Assembly (NCBI GenBank): GCA_034437035.1
Contig: DAOTUI010000283.1
Span: 1 to 64,000, forward strand
Source: CAKZQX01 sp034437035
GTDB taxonomy: Bacteria; Chloroflexota; Chloroflexia; Chloroflexales; Chloroflexaceae
Reading direction: 5' to 3'
DNA length: 64,000 bases
Part shown: in pieces, positions 17,466 through 26,198 of the stretch
Layout: each line of letters opens with the position of its first letter
Numbering within the stretch: the first letter of the stretch is position 1
Translations under genes and position numbers: made by a program
Notes under the pieces: model-generated
What the model was told of the DNA's origin: nothing
The model's input: only the letters and a program-made list of their open reading frames with translations
The model's database searches: none

Positions 17466-18152
17466 CTAAATCCGGTTCAACAACTCACGTTTCTTCGCCT
17501 CGAACTCATCGCTGGAGAGAATGCCCCGGTCACGCAAGGCGGCCAGTTCTGCCAGCGTATGCTGAATATCCCCCTGACCATGGGCAAGCTGATCGGGGGA
17601 GAACGTGCCACCACGCGGTTCGCCATAGCGATAGCCGCGCTCGTGATTATATTTGGCTTCCAGCATAACCCGCTTAAATGTCAGTGGGTCGGCGATACGA
17701 TCCATCACATTGGCCGATTCTTCGGAGGCGGTCAGGATCTCCACAGTTCCAAAATTAAACATGCGCCCGACCAGACTCTGCTTGAGCTGAATATCGTTAA
17801 TCTTGCTTAACGACGAGTCGATGACCCGCTTGCTCAGAATGCCGCGTACCTGGATCACCCGCCGATCGGTCACGACATACTGCTCGGTATTCCAGCGCAG
17901 AAAATCCAGCAGGCCGCTGATCAACACAAACAGGCTCAGAATGGCACAGGCCAGCGGCACAAAGGTGCTGGCAGGCATATTTGCCACAATCGGCCCCGGT
18001 CTGAAGGCGCGATTGGACACAACGGCTGCGGCAATCAGCAGACCAATTACAACCGACTCCATCAGAACATGGCCGATCAGGACAAACACATGCTGCCGCG
18101 CCACAGACAGGATTTGTTCACCGCGCCCGAGCAGTTCGTCGATGTAAGCCAT
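17466..18152 (-). CDS. Membrane bPH_2 protein with SHOCT tail
   Basis: 228 residues from ATG 18152, chosen because TAAGGAG lies about 6 nt upstream; an ATG at 18176 would overlap that site. Two transmembrane helices (VLIGHVLMESVVIGLLIAAA and FVPLACAILSLFVLISGLL) are followed by a bacterial PH domain (EQYVVTDRRVIQVRGILSKR, INDIQLKQSLVGRMFNFGTV). A Gly-rich stretch then leads to a SHOCT motif at the C-terminus (LAELAALRDRGILSSDEFEA). SHOCT motifs are linked to oligomer formation. Probably a cytoplasmic-membrane protein; specific role unknown. Confidence 0.82.
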   Translation of the reverse strand: MAYIDELLGRGEQILSVARQHVFVLIGHVLMESVVIGLLIAAAVVSNRAFRPGPIVANMPASTFVPLACAILSLFVLISGLLDFLRWNTEQYVVTDRRVIQVRGILSKRVIDSSLSKINDIQLKQSLVGRMFNFGTVEILTASEESANVMDRIADPLTFKRVMLEAKYNHERGYRYGEPRGGTFSPDQLAHGQGDIQHTLAELAALRDRGILSSDEFEAKKRELLNRI

Positions 18153-18204
18153 GACGTAACTCCTTACGCTTGCCATTTCACGGTAGACGCGTCATATTTC
18201 AGGT

Positions 18205-18966
18205 TCATGGTTCCGCTTCGTGTCGGATATAGTCGAGAAAAGCCACCGATTTTAACTCACGCTCGAGCAGACGGCGCAGATAGGTCCGTAACATCTGTTC
18301 AACCTCGGTACGCACGGCCGCCGAGAGTTGCAACTGCTCGACGGCAGCGAGTGGCTGCGACTGCAGATAGCGCAGCAACTTGAACGCGTTCAGGCTCATT
18401 GGCAGGGCCGTACGGTCAGCCACCACATCACGGGGGCAGAGCACCCCGCCCAGCGCCGGGCTAAAATGATCAGCCTGCTCGGTCAGCACCTCCTGACAGA
18501 CGGTACAGCGATGTAGATGAGGACGATAACCGGTGTTGTGCAGGAGCCGTAGTTCATACGCGCGGAGAACCAGGTCCGGGTTCACTGTTGTATCTAGAGC
18601 CGTAAATGTTTGCACCAGCAGCCGGAATAGGGCGCGGTTTTCTTCCTCTTCCTGGATAAACTTATCATATAATTCCGCCGCGTAGTAGGCCAGGCTCAGA
18701 CGGAATAGATCGGTGCGAAGTGTGGGAAAGCTATGCAACACCTGGCTCTGCGTTATAATATCCAGATTTCGCCCAATCGCCAGTAGCATATTGGCATGGG
18801 TAAAAAGCTCAATATGACCAGCAAGGCGACTACTGGTTTTACGCGCACCTTTCGCAACCACCCGCCGTTTGCCGGCCGGGGAAGCCAGCAGCAGCAACCG
18901 ATCCGCTTCGCTAAAATCTTGCCGACGCAGGATCAGCGCCTCAGTTCTGTAAACGCGCTCACGCAT
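18205..18966 (-). CDS. recO: DNA repair protein RecO
   Basis: 253 residues. RecO mediates RecA loading at gaps with RecR and anneals SSB-coated strands. The N-terminal OB fold starts YRTEALILRRQDFSEADRLL and includes KRRVVAKGARKTSSRL. A helical middle domain follows, and the zinc site CTVC (with a later LCPRD) sits around 155-180. The ATG at 18966 fits the family start. It is downstream of the helicase-associated gene by 41 bp on the same strand, so they may be one operon. Confidence 0.93.
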   Translation of the reverse strand: MRERVYRTEALILRRQDFSEADRLLLLASPAGKRRVVAKGARKTSSRLAGHIELFTHANMLLAIGRNLDIITQSQVLHSFPTLRTDLFRLSLAYYAAELYDKFIQEEEENRALFRLLVQTFTALDTTVNPDLVLRAYELRLLHNTGYRPHLHRCTVCQEVLTEQADHFSPALGGVLCPRDVVADRTALPMSLNAFKLLRYLQSQPLAAVEQLQLSAAVRTEVEQMLRTYLRRLLERELKSVAFLDYIRHEAEP

Positions 18967-19007
18967 AGCTTTGACACAGGATCATATACATTTTTGTCAT
19001 TTTTCGC

Positions 19008-20981
19008 TCATCTCCGCCGCTTAAGTGCTTCATGCAGGGCCGTCAGCGCCGCGGACACCAACTGATCGGCGGTTGTCCGCCGGCGCTCATTGAGCAGACG
19101 CTCAAAGCGTCGCAACATTGCCGCACTGGCATCATGGTCGATCTGCAGTTCGGCACAGGCGCGGATATAAAACTTCAACGCTACCGCCAGGACCGTCAGG
19201 TCACGTTCCTTGAGGGCCGGGCCGGTCGCCGGATTCACTGCACCCGCCAGCCCATAGCCCGCCTTGCGCAACGCTTCCGCCAGCGCTACAGCGTCGTTCT
19301 CGTCCAGCAGCCAGGTCTGCGTATCCAGTTCCTCAACCGGCGGCATGCGCAGCCGTCGATCACGCCGGACCTGCTCGAGCAGCAGCGGATCATCGGCACG
19401 CAGCAGCGCCGCCTGGCTGAGAGTCAGTTGTCCATGCTGCTCCGACCACTCGCGCAGGCTGTAGACGACATTCTGCGGAAGCTCCACCGCCGTGGCCTGC
19501 TCCAGCCGGCGGATGATCGCATCGCTATCAATGCCCTGCGCAACCGCCTGCTGCACACTCGCTTTGGTCAACCTGTAGACCGCCGCCTCATCAGAGTCGG
19601 TTCCCGAAACCCACTTTGCCACCCGCTCCACCTGAAAGCGGTCAAACGGCGCAGCACGCGGCGGGACAATAATATCGTAGGTTGCCTGCACCACCAGCGG
19701 TTCATAATCCGGCTCGGACGGGGCGGGACCGACATTCAGCAGTGCCGCACCCAGGGCCGTCAGCCGAAAGGCTACCGGCTCGCTATATTCCGCATTTTCG
19801 GCCTGCGGGACGCCGCCATAGTCGATCAAACCCAGCCAGCGCAGGCTCCCGCCAATCGTGGCCTTGAGCAGTTCACCCTCAACATCGCGCCAGTGTTCAA
19901 ACCCATCCAGGGACTGTCCTCGATAATCCACCAGCCGCCAGGTATCATACACACCACTGGGACGGGCAAAGTCGGGCATCACCCGCAGCACCTCGTCCAG
20001 AAGCGCTTCCCATGTAATCCAGGTATTGGGCGGCACACGGGCCAGGATATCAGTGATTGCGCGATGGGTCGCGGTCAGGTCACGCTCAAAGGCATACCCC
20101 TTGATTTCAATGCCCAGGAACCGCTTGAGTTCATCCCACTCACTCTGCACCCAGCCCTCCAGCAGCCGGCGCCGGCGTTCCAGTTGCGAGGCCTGCAGCC
20201 AGTCAGTTACCAGTGATGTCGGGCGTAACTCCTGCTCTGCCGTGATCCGCAGCAGGCCCGCTCCCTGCAGCAACAGCCGGAGAAAATGCACATAGCGCCA
20301 GTGCTGCTCATAGGTGATGCCGCGCAGATCATCCTTACTCATCCCCCAGCGCTTTGCCAGCCGAAGCAGACTGGCCTTGTTAATCCCGCGTCCCGGCACG
20401 ACGATCAGATCACCGGCCTGTGCCAGCACCAGGATCGTCAATATATTCTGTTCGAGTGCTGCAAGGTCCGCCGGGATAACAATGGGGGGATCGGATGCGG
20501 GAGACAGATGCAGCGTCCGATCAGGCGGCGGTACGGTGGGCAACAACGGGCGCAGATCAACCGGGATAGTGTAGACCCGCATCCGCCCCTGTTGAGACGG
20601 CAGGATCAACCCCAGGATGAAGAGGCGTTCGGTGGTGGTGGGTGGTTCAGGCAGGTTCAGCAGGAACGTGCGCGGATTGGCATACTCAGCAGGTAACCGG
20701 ACAGCGCCATATTCGCGCTCGAGTATGGCGGCAGGAAGCGTCCCCCCCTCGGCCAGCACACGATCAAGCGCGGCCCGCTCCGGGGGAGTCAGAGTTGCCA
20801 GCATGTGCGCGACCATGGCGGGAGTCAGCGCAGCAGCGACGAGATCATCGGCAGCACTCTCCCGGTCCGCGTCAGGCAGAGGCAGACCCCACAGACGCGC
20901 AAATGTCTCGCGTTCGGAAGCCGCGCAACTCCATAGCCAGGAGCGGATACTCTGCTCGGTTGTCGTTTCACGCTGTCGCAT
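19008..20981 (-). CDS. XPB/Ssl2-like helicase-associated protein, no helicase
   Basis: 657 residues from ATG 20981 (a TTG two codons earlier is possible). The region around 440-520 (FDRFQVERVAKWVSGTDSDE, VYRLTKASVQQAVAQGID) fits the Helicase_C_3 domain found with bacterial XPB-type helicases and in stand-alone proteins of Actinobacteria and Chloroflexota. The N-terminal part has winged-helix-like segments (LTPPERAALDRVLAEGGTLP). There is no Walker A or B motif, so it cannot be a helicase by itself. It may partner an XPB-like helicase encoded elsewhere. Its position upstream of recO hints at DNA repair; that is inference. Confidence 0.75.
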   Translation of the reverse strand: MRQRETTTEQSIRSWLWSCAASERETFARLWGLPLPDADRESAADDLVAAALTPAMVAHMLATLTPPERAALDRVLAEGGTLPAAILEREYGAVRLPAEYANPRTFLLNLPEPPTTTERLFILGLILPSQQGRMRVYTIPVDLRPLLPTVPPPDRTLHLSPASDPPIVIPADLAALEQNILTILVLAQAGDLIVVPGRGINKASLLRLAKRWGMSKDDLRGITYEQHWRYVHFLRLLLQGAGLLRITAEQELRPTSLVTDWLQASQLERRRRLLEGWVQSEWDELKRFLGIEIKGYAFERDLTATHRAITDILARVPPNTWITWEALLDEVLRVMPDFARPSGVYDTWRLVDYRGQSLDGFEHWRDVEGELLKATIGGSLRWLGLIDYGGVPQAENAEYSEPVAFRLTALGAALLNVGPAPSEPDYEPLVVQATYDIIVPPRAAPFDRFQVERVAKWVSGTDSDEAAVYRLTKASVQQAVAQGIDSDAIIRRLEQATAVELPQNVVYSLREWSEQHGQLTLSQAALLRADDPLLLEQVRRDRRLRMPPVEELDTQTWLLDENDAVALAEALRKAGYGLAGAVNPATGPALKERDLTVLAVALKFYIRACAELQIDHDASAAMLRRFERLLNERRRTTADQLVSAALTALHEALKRRR

Positions 20982-21262
20982 AGGCAATGGCTATATTATA
21001 GCCACCGCTAGAGTGCAGGTCAATGCAAAAACCGGATGACATGGATGGGGCAGTAGCTTCGTCCAGGTTCGTCTCCGTGGTCCTTCCAGGTAATCTCCTC
21101 CACTTCTCAGGTTTAATCGGCGCGAGGTGCGACTGATTGGGGACACCTGGTCGAACAGAACAGTGATCTGGTGCAAAGATCCGCTTCACCTGCACTGCGG
21201 GCCGGGGGCACATATCTGAACGCGAGTAGAGAGGAACAGGGATGGCGCGCAGGTACCCAGAC
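20982..21262. other. Intergenic region, no gene seen
   Basis: Between the helicase-associated gene and the receiver gene. I see no convincing ORF, repeat or promoter in it. Confidence 0.6.
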
Positions 21263-21658
21263 CTAATGCGCTACTTTCGAGGGAGCCGGTGTAACTTCCC
21301 CGGAACGGTAGAGCAGTGCATGCACCTGGGCTAACAGGTTTTCCGGTTCGTAGGGCCAGACTACGTGATCATCAGCGCAGGCCCGTAGCGACGGTAACGG
21401 AACAGAGTAGACCCCATTGGTTAGAAACATAATCGGCACATGACTCTGCCGGCGTACTTCGCGGGCCAGATCAAGACTGTTGGCCCCGGAGATGCGAGCA
21501 TCAAGCAGCACCATGTCCGGCTGCACCCGGGTGACACAGCGCAGAAACCCGTCCCCGTCGCTGCACTCATGCACAGTGTACCCGGCCTCACTCAGGATAA
21601 AAGAAGATAACTCCCGGTGGAACACATTACTACTGGCAACGATAATATCCATAACCAT
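21263..21658 (-). CDS. Single-domain receiver, atypical acidic pocket
   Basis: 131 residues with the response-regulator receiver fold. The beta-3 Asp is present (DMVLLDARISGANSL), as is the Thr-like position (IMFLTNG). The two acidic residues after beta-1 are missing (IIVASSNVFHRE), and the conserved Lys before Pro is Trp (VVWPYEP). Phosphorylation in the usual magnesium-dependent way is therefore doubtful. No output domain follows. AAGGA lies just before ATG 21658; ATG 21652 is an alternative. A 7-bp hairpin GCCTGTC/GACAGGC (21672-21692) lies in the leader. Likely a protein-protein signalling module. Confidence 0.8.
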   Translation of the reverse strand: MVMDIIVASSNVFHRELSSFILSEAGYTVHECSDGDGFLRCVTRVQPDMVLLDARISGANSLDLAREVRRQSHVPIMFLTNGVYSVPLPSLRACADDHVVWPYEPENLLAQVHALLYRSGEVTPAPSKVAH

Positions 21659-22104
21659 CTCATCCTTCTCGGCCTGTCATTGTCCGACAGGCACGAACCG
21701 ACGTTATTCAAATCCGCATATTGTATGCGGCCCGCAGGTTGTTTCGCATCATTCAACTACACAACTACACTTCAGTAACGCAGGAATGCAACAGGTAGAC
21801 AAAACAGCTATTTTCCTTGAACAGGCATTTGTATCTATGCAAATATCGCCAAACTGATCTTTGCATTGGTAGATGACATTAGTCTGCGCCGTCAACGGCT
21901 GACATAGTTATACTAATTACCCGATGGAAACTATGATTTTAAGCATAGAGAAGTCAGTTACAGGCTAGTTACGTAACTCACAAAGATTGCCTGTACGTTG
22001 CAGCACAAATATTCTGCGTTCACATCTTTTGGCGTGCGGGAGCCATGTGTCGACCGACGGTGGTACAGGCGCAAGCCAGGCTTGCGCACTCCACATCCCG
22101 CATT
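21659..22104. other. AT-rich intergenic region with two hairpins
   Basis: No gene seen. It holds a leader hairpin (21672-21692), a palindrome GTTACGTAAC (21969-21978) and an 8-bp stem GCGCAAGC/GCTTGCGC (22069-22087). The last lies directly downstream of the glycosyltransferase stop and may be its terminator. Confidence 0.55.
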
Positions 22105-23031
22105 TCAATCTTCAGTGTAGAGCGACGCATGCGCAACTGACCGCCGCCGTTTGCGCACAAATCGGGGCAGCGCCCGCAGAGCCGCGACCTGACCACGCAG
22201 GCGCGCGCGTGCGGCCGGTTCGCGCATATGCCGGAGGGAGTGCAGGAGAAAGCCAAACTGCGATGCCAGCAGGCGCGGCCAGTAGCGCCGGACCAGGGGC
22301 AGCGGCATATTTTTAGCCCATACCAGGGGGAAGTTGCGTCCACAGTAGTAACTCGCCAGCGCACCGCCGCCGGTTGCACTGAGCCGATGGTAAACAACCG
22401 CCGTCGGCACAAAGATTGTGCGCATGCCCTGGAGCCGCGCACGTACATTCAGATCCACATCCTCGCAGTACATCACCAGATCCTCGTCAAACACCCGCCC
22501 ATCCAGGGCCAGCGCATCGAGGGCACTCCGGTGGTAGGCCGCTGCTCCGGCACACGGCCCGAAGACCTCGGTTATGGCATCGTACTGCCCATGATCCCGC
22601 TCCCAGACGCCCCGGCTGCCGGGGACGCCATTCACCCGGTAGAAATCGCCGGCAGAATGTAGATGATCGCGGCGGTCAAAGAGCAGCAGTTTGCCGGCGG
22701 CAAAGGCATAGGCCGGGTAGCGCTCCAGGGTACCCACCAGGTGCTCCAGCCAGCGCGGGTGCGCCTCGGTGTCGTTGTTGAGCAGCACAACCATCTCGTT
22801 GTTAGTTATGTCAAGTGCGGCATTTACGGCGGCGGCCAGGCCACGATTCTGGGGCAGCGGCAGCACGCGCACCTCGGGATAGCGCGCCGCCAGCAGCGCC
22901 GGCGAGTCATCGCGGCTGCCATCATCGACCAGCGTGACCACGAAGTCGCGCCGCGTCTGTGCGCGCAGCGCATCCAGGCAGGTAGGCAGCAGGGCCGCGC
23001 CGTTATAGTTGGGGATGATAAGATCAATCAT
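22105..23031 (-). CDS. Glycosyltransferase family 2
   Basis: 308 residues of GT-A glycosyltransferase, most like the rhamnosyltransferase/WcaA type. Signatures: LIIPNYNGAALLPTCL, VDDGSRDDSP, the sugar-nucleotide metal motif VVLLNNDTEAHPRWL, and MYCEDVDLNVRARLQGMRTI with the catalytic ED-D region. The Arg/Lys-rich C-terminus may contact membrane lipids. It starts 6 bp after the DNA methyltransferase stop. With rfbD upstream, a rhamnose-containing surface polysaccharide is a reasonable guess. Confidence 0.85.
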   Translation of the reverse strand: MIDLIIPNYNGAALLPTCLDALRAQTRRDFVVTLVDDGSRDDSPALLAARYPEVRVLPLPQNRGLAAAVNAALDITNNEMVVLLNNDTEAHPRWLEHLVGTLERYPAYAFAAGKLLLFDRRDHLHSAGDFYRVNGVPGSRGVWERDHGQYDAITEVFGPCAGAAAYHRSALDALALDGRVFDEDLVMYCEDVDLNVRARLQGMRTIFVPTAVVYHRLSATGGGALASYYCGRNFPLVWAKNMPLPLVRRYWPRLLASQFGFLLHSLRHMREPAARARLRGQVAALRALPRFVRKRRRSVAHASLYTED

Positions 23032-23037
23032 GGGCTG

Positions 23038-24357
23038 TCACTGGCGTTCGAGGATTAAGATATGCTCTTCAACCGCCATTTTTGTGGCGGTTGCGCGCCG
23101 GGTGCGCCAGACGATCGTCTCCAGTTCGCGGTAGGCTAACGTGTCGCAGGCGATCAGGCGCAGCAACCGGGCCGTTTGCACCGGCACGCGGAAAAAACTC
23201 ATCTGATCGCCAACCACCAGCGCCACCTTCCCACCAGGACGCACCACCGCTTGCAACTGACGCAACACGCGGTACATTCCGCCGAAATACTCGGTGACAA
23301 CGCGATGGTAGAGCCGTTCAAAGCCGGAGGTTGCACCCCGCGCGATCCGCTGTTCTTCAATCTCCTGGGCCACTGCCTGAATCTCCGGGATATGCTGCAC
23401 ATAGGCTGCGTCGTTGTCCGCAACAAAAATATTACGTGTATGCGAACGTAACATCGCATCTTTTATCCGGCGCAGATCCTGTTTCTGCTGAATAAAACCC
23501 ATCAGGACCAGTTCCAGACGAGTGGTACGCGTATAATCTTTTTCATTCGGATAGGGCGGCGAGGTAATCACTGCATCAACCGGTTCCGAAACCAGTTCGG
23601 CCAGATGCCGCGCATCACCGGCATACACCGTCGTTCGACCCGGATTGACAATCGCCTGCACGGCCGCCAGATCATGCGCGATACGCTGCAGGCGGCCGGC
23701 AAATGCGCCATAGACATCAGCATCATCACGCGTTTTTGAAACATAGACCTCCGGGCCAAACCCCAGGTTCGACACGTCACTGACCACCGCAGCCATAAGC
23801 GCCAGTCGGAACAGATCAGTAACGGCATCGTCTGGCAGCATGTCAACTGCCTGCCTGACCATCAATATTTTTTGCAACGGGACGGGACTGATCCAGTTTT
23901 TGGGCAAGAGCGCCGCTAACTCCGCCTCATCGTATCCGGCATGTTCACAGAACTGGTTGCCCGGTGCTAGAAGATCATCAAAGGATCGTTGAAGTGGATA
24001 TGTTTTGCCAATGGCAGCAAGTGCCGGCTCCAGCATGTGCAGCAACTCCCGCCGACGCCGATCAAACTCCGTCAGATCGATATCCCAGGTAGTTTTGACC
24101 CGACTGGCAAAGGTCGTCATTGGATTGGCATCTATGCCGATGGAGTAGATTCCCCGTTTCTTGCACTCGACCAGGGTTGTTCCGGTGCCGGCAAATGGAT
24201 CGAGCACCGTCTGCCCTGGACAAATAGCAAACTGGTCAAGCAACTGGGTGACGAGATGGTCAGGATAGGAGAGCACAAATCGGTACCAGTCATGGACGCA
24301 TGCATTCTCAAGCTGTTGCATGGTGTGATTAGTTCTGGCTTTACGCGCCAATATCAT
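23038..24357 (-). CDS. DNA methyltransferase of a restriction-modification pair
   Basis: 439 residues of amino-methyltransferase. The SAM-binding motif I is DPFAGTGTTLVECK at about 53 and the catalytic motif IV is TSPPYP at about 267, consistent with N4-cytosine or N6-adenine methylation. A helical insert between them probably holds target recognition. The C-terminus (GGKVALVVGDQMSFF, later TKMAVEEHILILER) completes the SAM fold. Its start overlaps the endonuclease stop by 4 bp (ATGA), a classic translational coupling for a type II system. The recognition sequence cannot be predicted from the protein alone. Confidence 0.88.
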   Translation of the reverse strand: MILARKARTNHTMQQLENACVHDWYRFVLSYPDHLVTQLLDQFAICPGQTVLDPFAGTGTTLVECKKRGIYSIGIDANPMTTFASRVKTTWDIDLTEFDRRRRELLHMLEPALAAIGKTYPLQRSFDDLLAPGNQFCEHAGYDEAELAALLPKNWISPVPLQKILMVRQAVDMLPDDAVTDLFRLALMAAVVSDVSNLGFGPEVYVSKTRDDADVYGAFAGRLQRIAHDLAAVQAIVNPGRTTVYAGDARHLAELVSEPVDAVITSPPYPNEKDYTRTTRLELVLMGFIQQKQDLRRIKDAMLRSHTRNIFVADNDAAYVQHIPEIQAVAQEIEEQRIARGATSGFERLYHRVVTEYFGGMYRVLRQLQAVVRPGGKVALVVGDQMSFFRVPVQTARLLRLIACDTLAYRELETIVWRTRRATATKMAVEEHILILERQ

Positions 24358-25142
24358 ATCTCCCTATACAGTTCATAACGTTTATAACGCTTTGTTGCTA
24401 TGAGATTAGACTCAGTGCTAGTGTTAAATTCCATAAAGAGGTAAGACCCATCAGACAAAATCTTTATACCAATGGGTCGAACAGTTAGATCAATAAAATT
24501 CTGTTGCGCGAACTTGACCATCTGAGTAATCTGAACAACGCCTAAACGGTCCTTTGGCGATGCGGATTTTGCTTCTACTGGCAATATAAACCCGCGTCCG
24601 TCAGCGTCTATACCAATGTACAAGTCATCAACTTCAACCTGTCCAACACCACGAACTGTTGTCCTAAAGTGACCTTGAAGATGGTAAGTTGTTAGTGAAG
24701 TAAATGTATCTATCAAGCGATTATAACGAACACGCGCCAGAACAGCCTGTTCATCTTTACTCTGGTATTTTAGAAGTATTTGTGGTGTAGAGTCGAGAAT
24801 ACGAGTTATCTCTACATCAGTTGGAATGTCCACGTAAGGAGAACGCAGCAGATGAACGAATACATATTTACCTTTACCGGCTCCATCTATCGCCCAATTC
24901 CCATGTTCCAGAATGGATGCAGGTAATGAAGAACGTCCAGTACGATACGTATATGCAATATCAGGAACATTGTTAATTACCAAACCAAGCTCATTAATTG
25001 CACGAACAATGTCCGCCTTGGTGAAAGGTAAGCGATCAGTATCCGGGTTATTCTTACGCAAAAGCTCAAAAACTCGCGCAATAACCCGGTCATATTCGCG
25101 CTGTGTGGTACCACCTTGTTCAGAAAGTAATGGCTCTTCCAC
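24354..25142 (-). CDS. Putative restriction endonuclease, PD-(D/E)XK type
   Basis: 262 residues. A nuclease core is visible at VEVDDLYIGIDADGRGFILP followed by VEAKSASPKDRLGVVQITQM, giving the D-x(n)-E-x-K arrangement. The N-terminal half (FTKADIVRAINELGLVINNV) looks helical and may bind DNA. No close family is recognised, so the call rests on the nuclease motif plus the 4-bp overlap with the methyltransferase. The gene is visibly AT-richer than its neighbours, with AT-rich codons, which suggests recent transfer. It begins 22 bp after the rfbD stop. Confidence 0.78.
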   Translation of the reverse strand: MEEPLLSEQGGTTQREYDRVIARVFELLRKNNPDTDRLPFTKADIVRAINELGLVINNVPDIAYTYRTGRSSLPASILEHGNWAIDGAGKGKYVFVHLLRSPYVDIPTDVEITRILDSTPQILLKYQSKDEQAVLARVRYNRLIDTFTSLTTYHLQGHFRTTVRGVGQVEVDDLYIGIDADGRGFILPVEAKSASPKDRLGVVQITQMVKFAQQNFIDLTVRPIGIKILSDGSYLFMEFNTSTESNLIATKRYKRYELYREI

Positions 25143-25164
25143 TATGATATAACTTTATTTTCTC

Positions 25165-26013
25165 TTAGCCCTGTAACTGCAACGCCTGCAGATAGGCCGC
25201 CAGCGCCTCTTGCCAGGGGCGGAGCGTGATACCCAGGGCACTCCCGGCAATATTTGCCAGCGCCGTGTAGGGTGGCGGTGTGCTGGCGCGCTGATACTCG
25301 GCCAGGGTGATGGGGGTCAGCGGTACCGCGTCATACCCGGCCTGGCGCATAATCTCCTGGGCAAACGCGTAGCGGGAGCAGAATCCGCTGTTGGTGAAAT
25401 GGTAGGTGCCGTAGAAGGGCAGATTGATCAGATGTGCAACCGCTTCGGCCAGATCCGGCGCATAGGTCGGGTTGCCAATCTCATCGGCAACTATACGCAG
25501 GCCCGTCTCAGGTGGATTTGCCGCCAGCCGCAGGATAGTCCGCACAAAGTTGCGTTCGCCTCCAAAGAGCCAGGCGATCCGCACAATGTAGAAGCGCTGC
25601 AGCAACTCGCGCACAACCTGTTCGCCCACCCATTTGGATTGACCATATGGATTGATCGGACCCACTGGATCATACTCGGTGTAAGGCGTGTCGGCGGTGC
25701 CCGGAAAGACCTCATTGGTGCTGATATAGACCAGGGGCACATCCAGTTGCCGGCAGGCCAGCGCAACATACCGGGTACCCAGACCGTTGATGCGGTAGGC
25801 CGGCAGCGGGTCTTGCGCGCATCCATCAACGTTGGTGTAGGCCGCCGGGTGGAGCACCAGGTGAGCATTGGTAGCAACGATCTGAGCAACGGCATCGGGC
25901 CGGCCCAGGTCAAAGTCACCCTCGTTTAACGTTACGATATCATGTTCCGGGGCCAGCGTGGCACAGAGCGCGCTCCCCAGTTGTCCGTTCGCTCCCGTGA
26001 TTGCGATACGCAT
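25165..26013 (-). CDS. rfbD: dTDP-4-dehydrorhamnose reductase
   Basis: Last step of dTDP-L-rhamnose synthesis, using NAD(P)H. 282 residues with the extended SDR fold: nucleotide loop ITGANGQLG, HPAAYTNVDGCAQDP, the STNEVFPG strand, catalytic Tyr/Lys in INPYGQSKWVGEQ, and YGTYHFTNSG near the C-terminus. The rest of the pathway (rfbA, B, C) is not in the window. It is the first of four tightly packed minus-strand genes in which the restriction-modification pair sits between sugar genes. Confidence 0.93.
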   Translation of the reverse strand: MRIAITGANGQLGSALCATLAPEHDIVTLNEGDFDLGRPDAVAQIVATNAHLVLHPAAYTNVDGCAQDPLPAYRINGLGTRYVALACRQLDVPLVYISTNEVFPGTADTPYTEYDPVGPINPYGQSKWVGEQVVRELLQRFYIVRIAWLFGGERNFVRTILRLAANPPETGLRIVADEIGNPTYAPDLAEAVAHLINLPFYGTYHFTNSGFCSRYAFAQEIMRQAGYDAVPLTPITLAEYQRASTPPPYTALANIAGSALGITLRPWQEALAAYLQALQLQG

Positions 26014-26132
26014 AGTTTATAATTCCGTAGTCGGTAGGCCGTAGCCCGTAGCCCGTGACCGCACGGCAAGAGTAGCAGATTGGGGGGATGGCGTCAACTA
26101 TTACCGGATACCGTTTGTCAATTGCCAATCGC

Positions 26133-26161
26133 TTGACATATCTACGCCATATGAGTATACT
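26133..26161 (+). promoter_or_regulatory. nrtR promoter (sigma70 type)
   Basis: TTGACA (26133-26138), a 17-nt spacer, TATACT (26156-26161). The match to consensus is close, and the -10 box abuts a palindromic operator. Confidence 0.8.
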
Positions 26162-26181
26162 TAGTGTGTAAATAACACTAA
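26161..26181 (+). promoter_or_regulatory. Putative NrtR operator
   Basis: A perfect 7-bp inverted repeat TTAGTGT (26161-26167) / ACACTAA (26175-26181) around GTAAATA. Its 21-bp span and position just after the -10 box fit an autorepression site for the Nudix-type repressor encoded at once downstream. Confidence 0.65.
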
Positions 26182-26198
26182 ATACCAAGGAGCCTGGA

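Noticed and set aside
19032..20216. 394-codon + strand frame
   Set aside because: Antisense to the helicase-associated protein; no ribosome site and shadow-like composition.
21960..21985. GTTACGTAAC palindrome as an R1 copy
   Set aside because: It resembles two R1 tips back to back but lacks the CGGT extension and all internal blocks.
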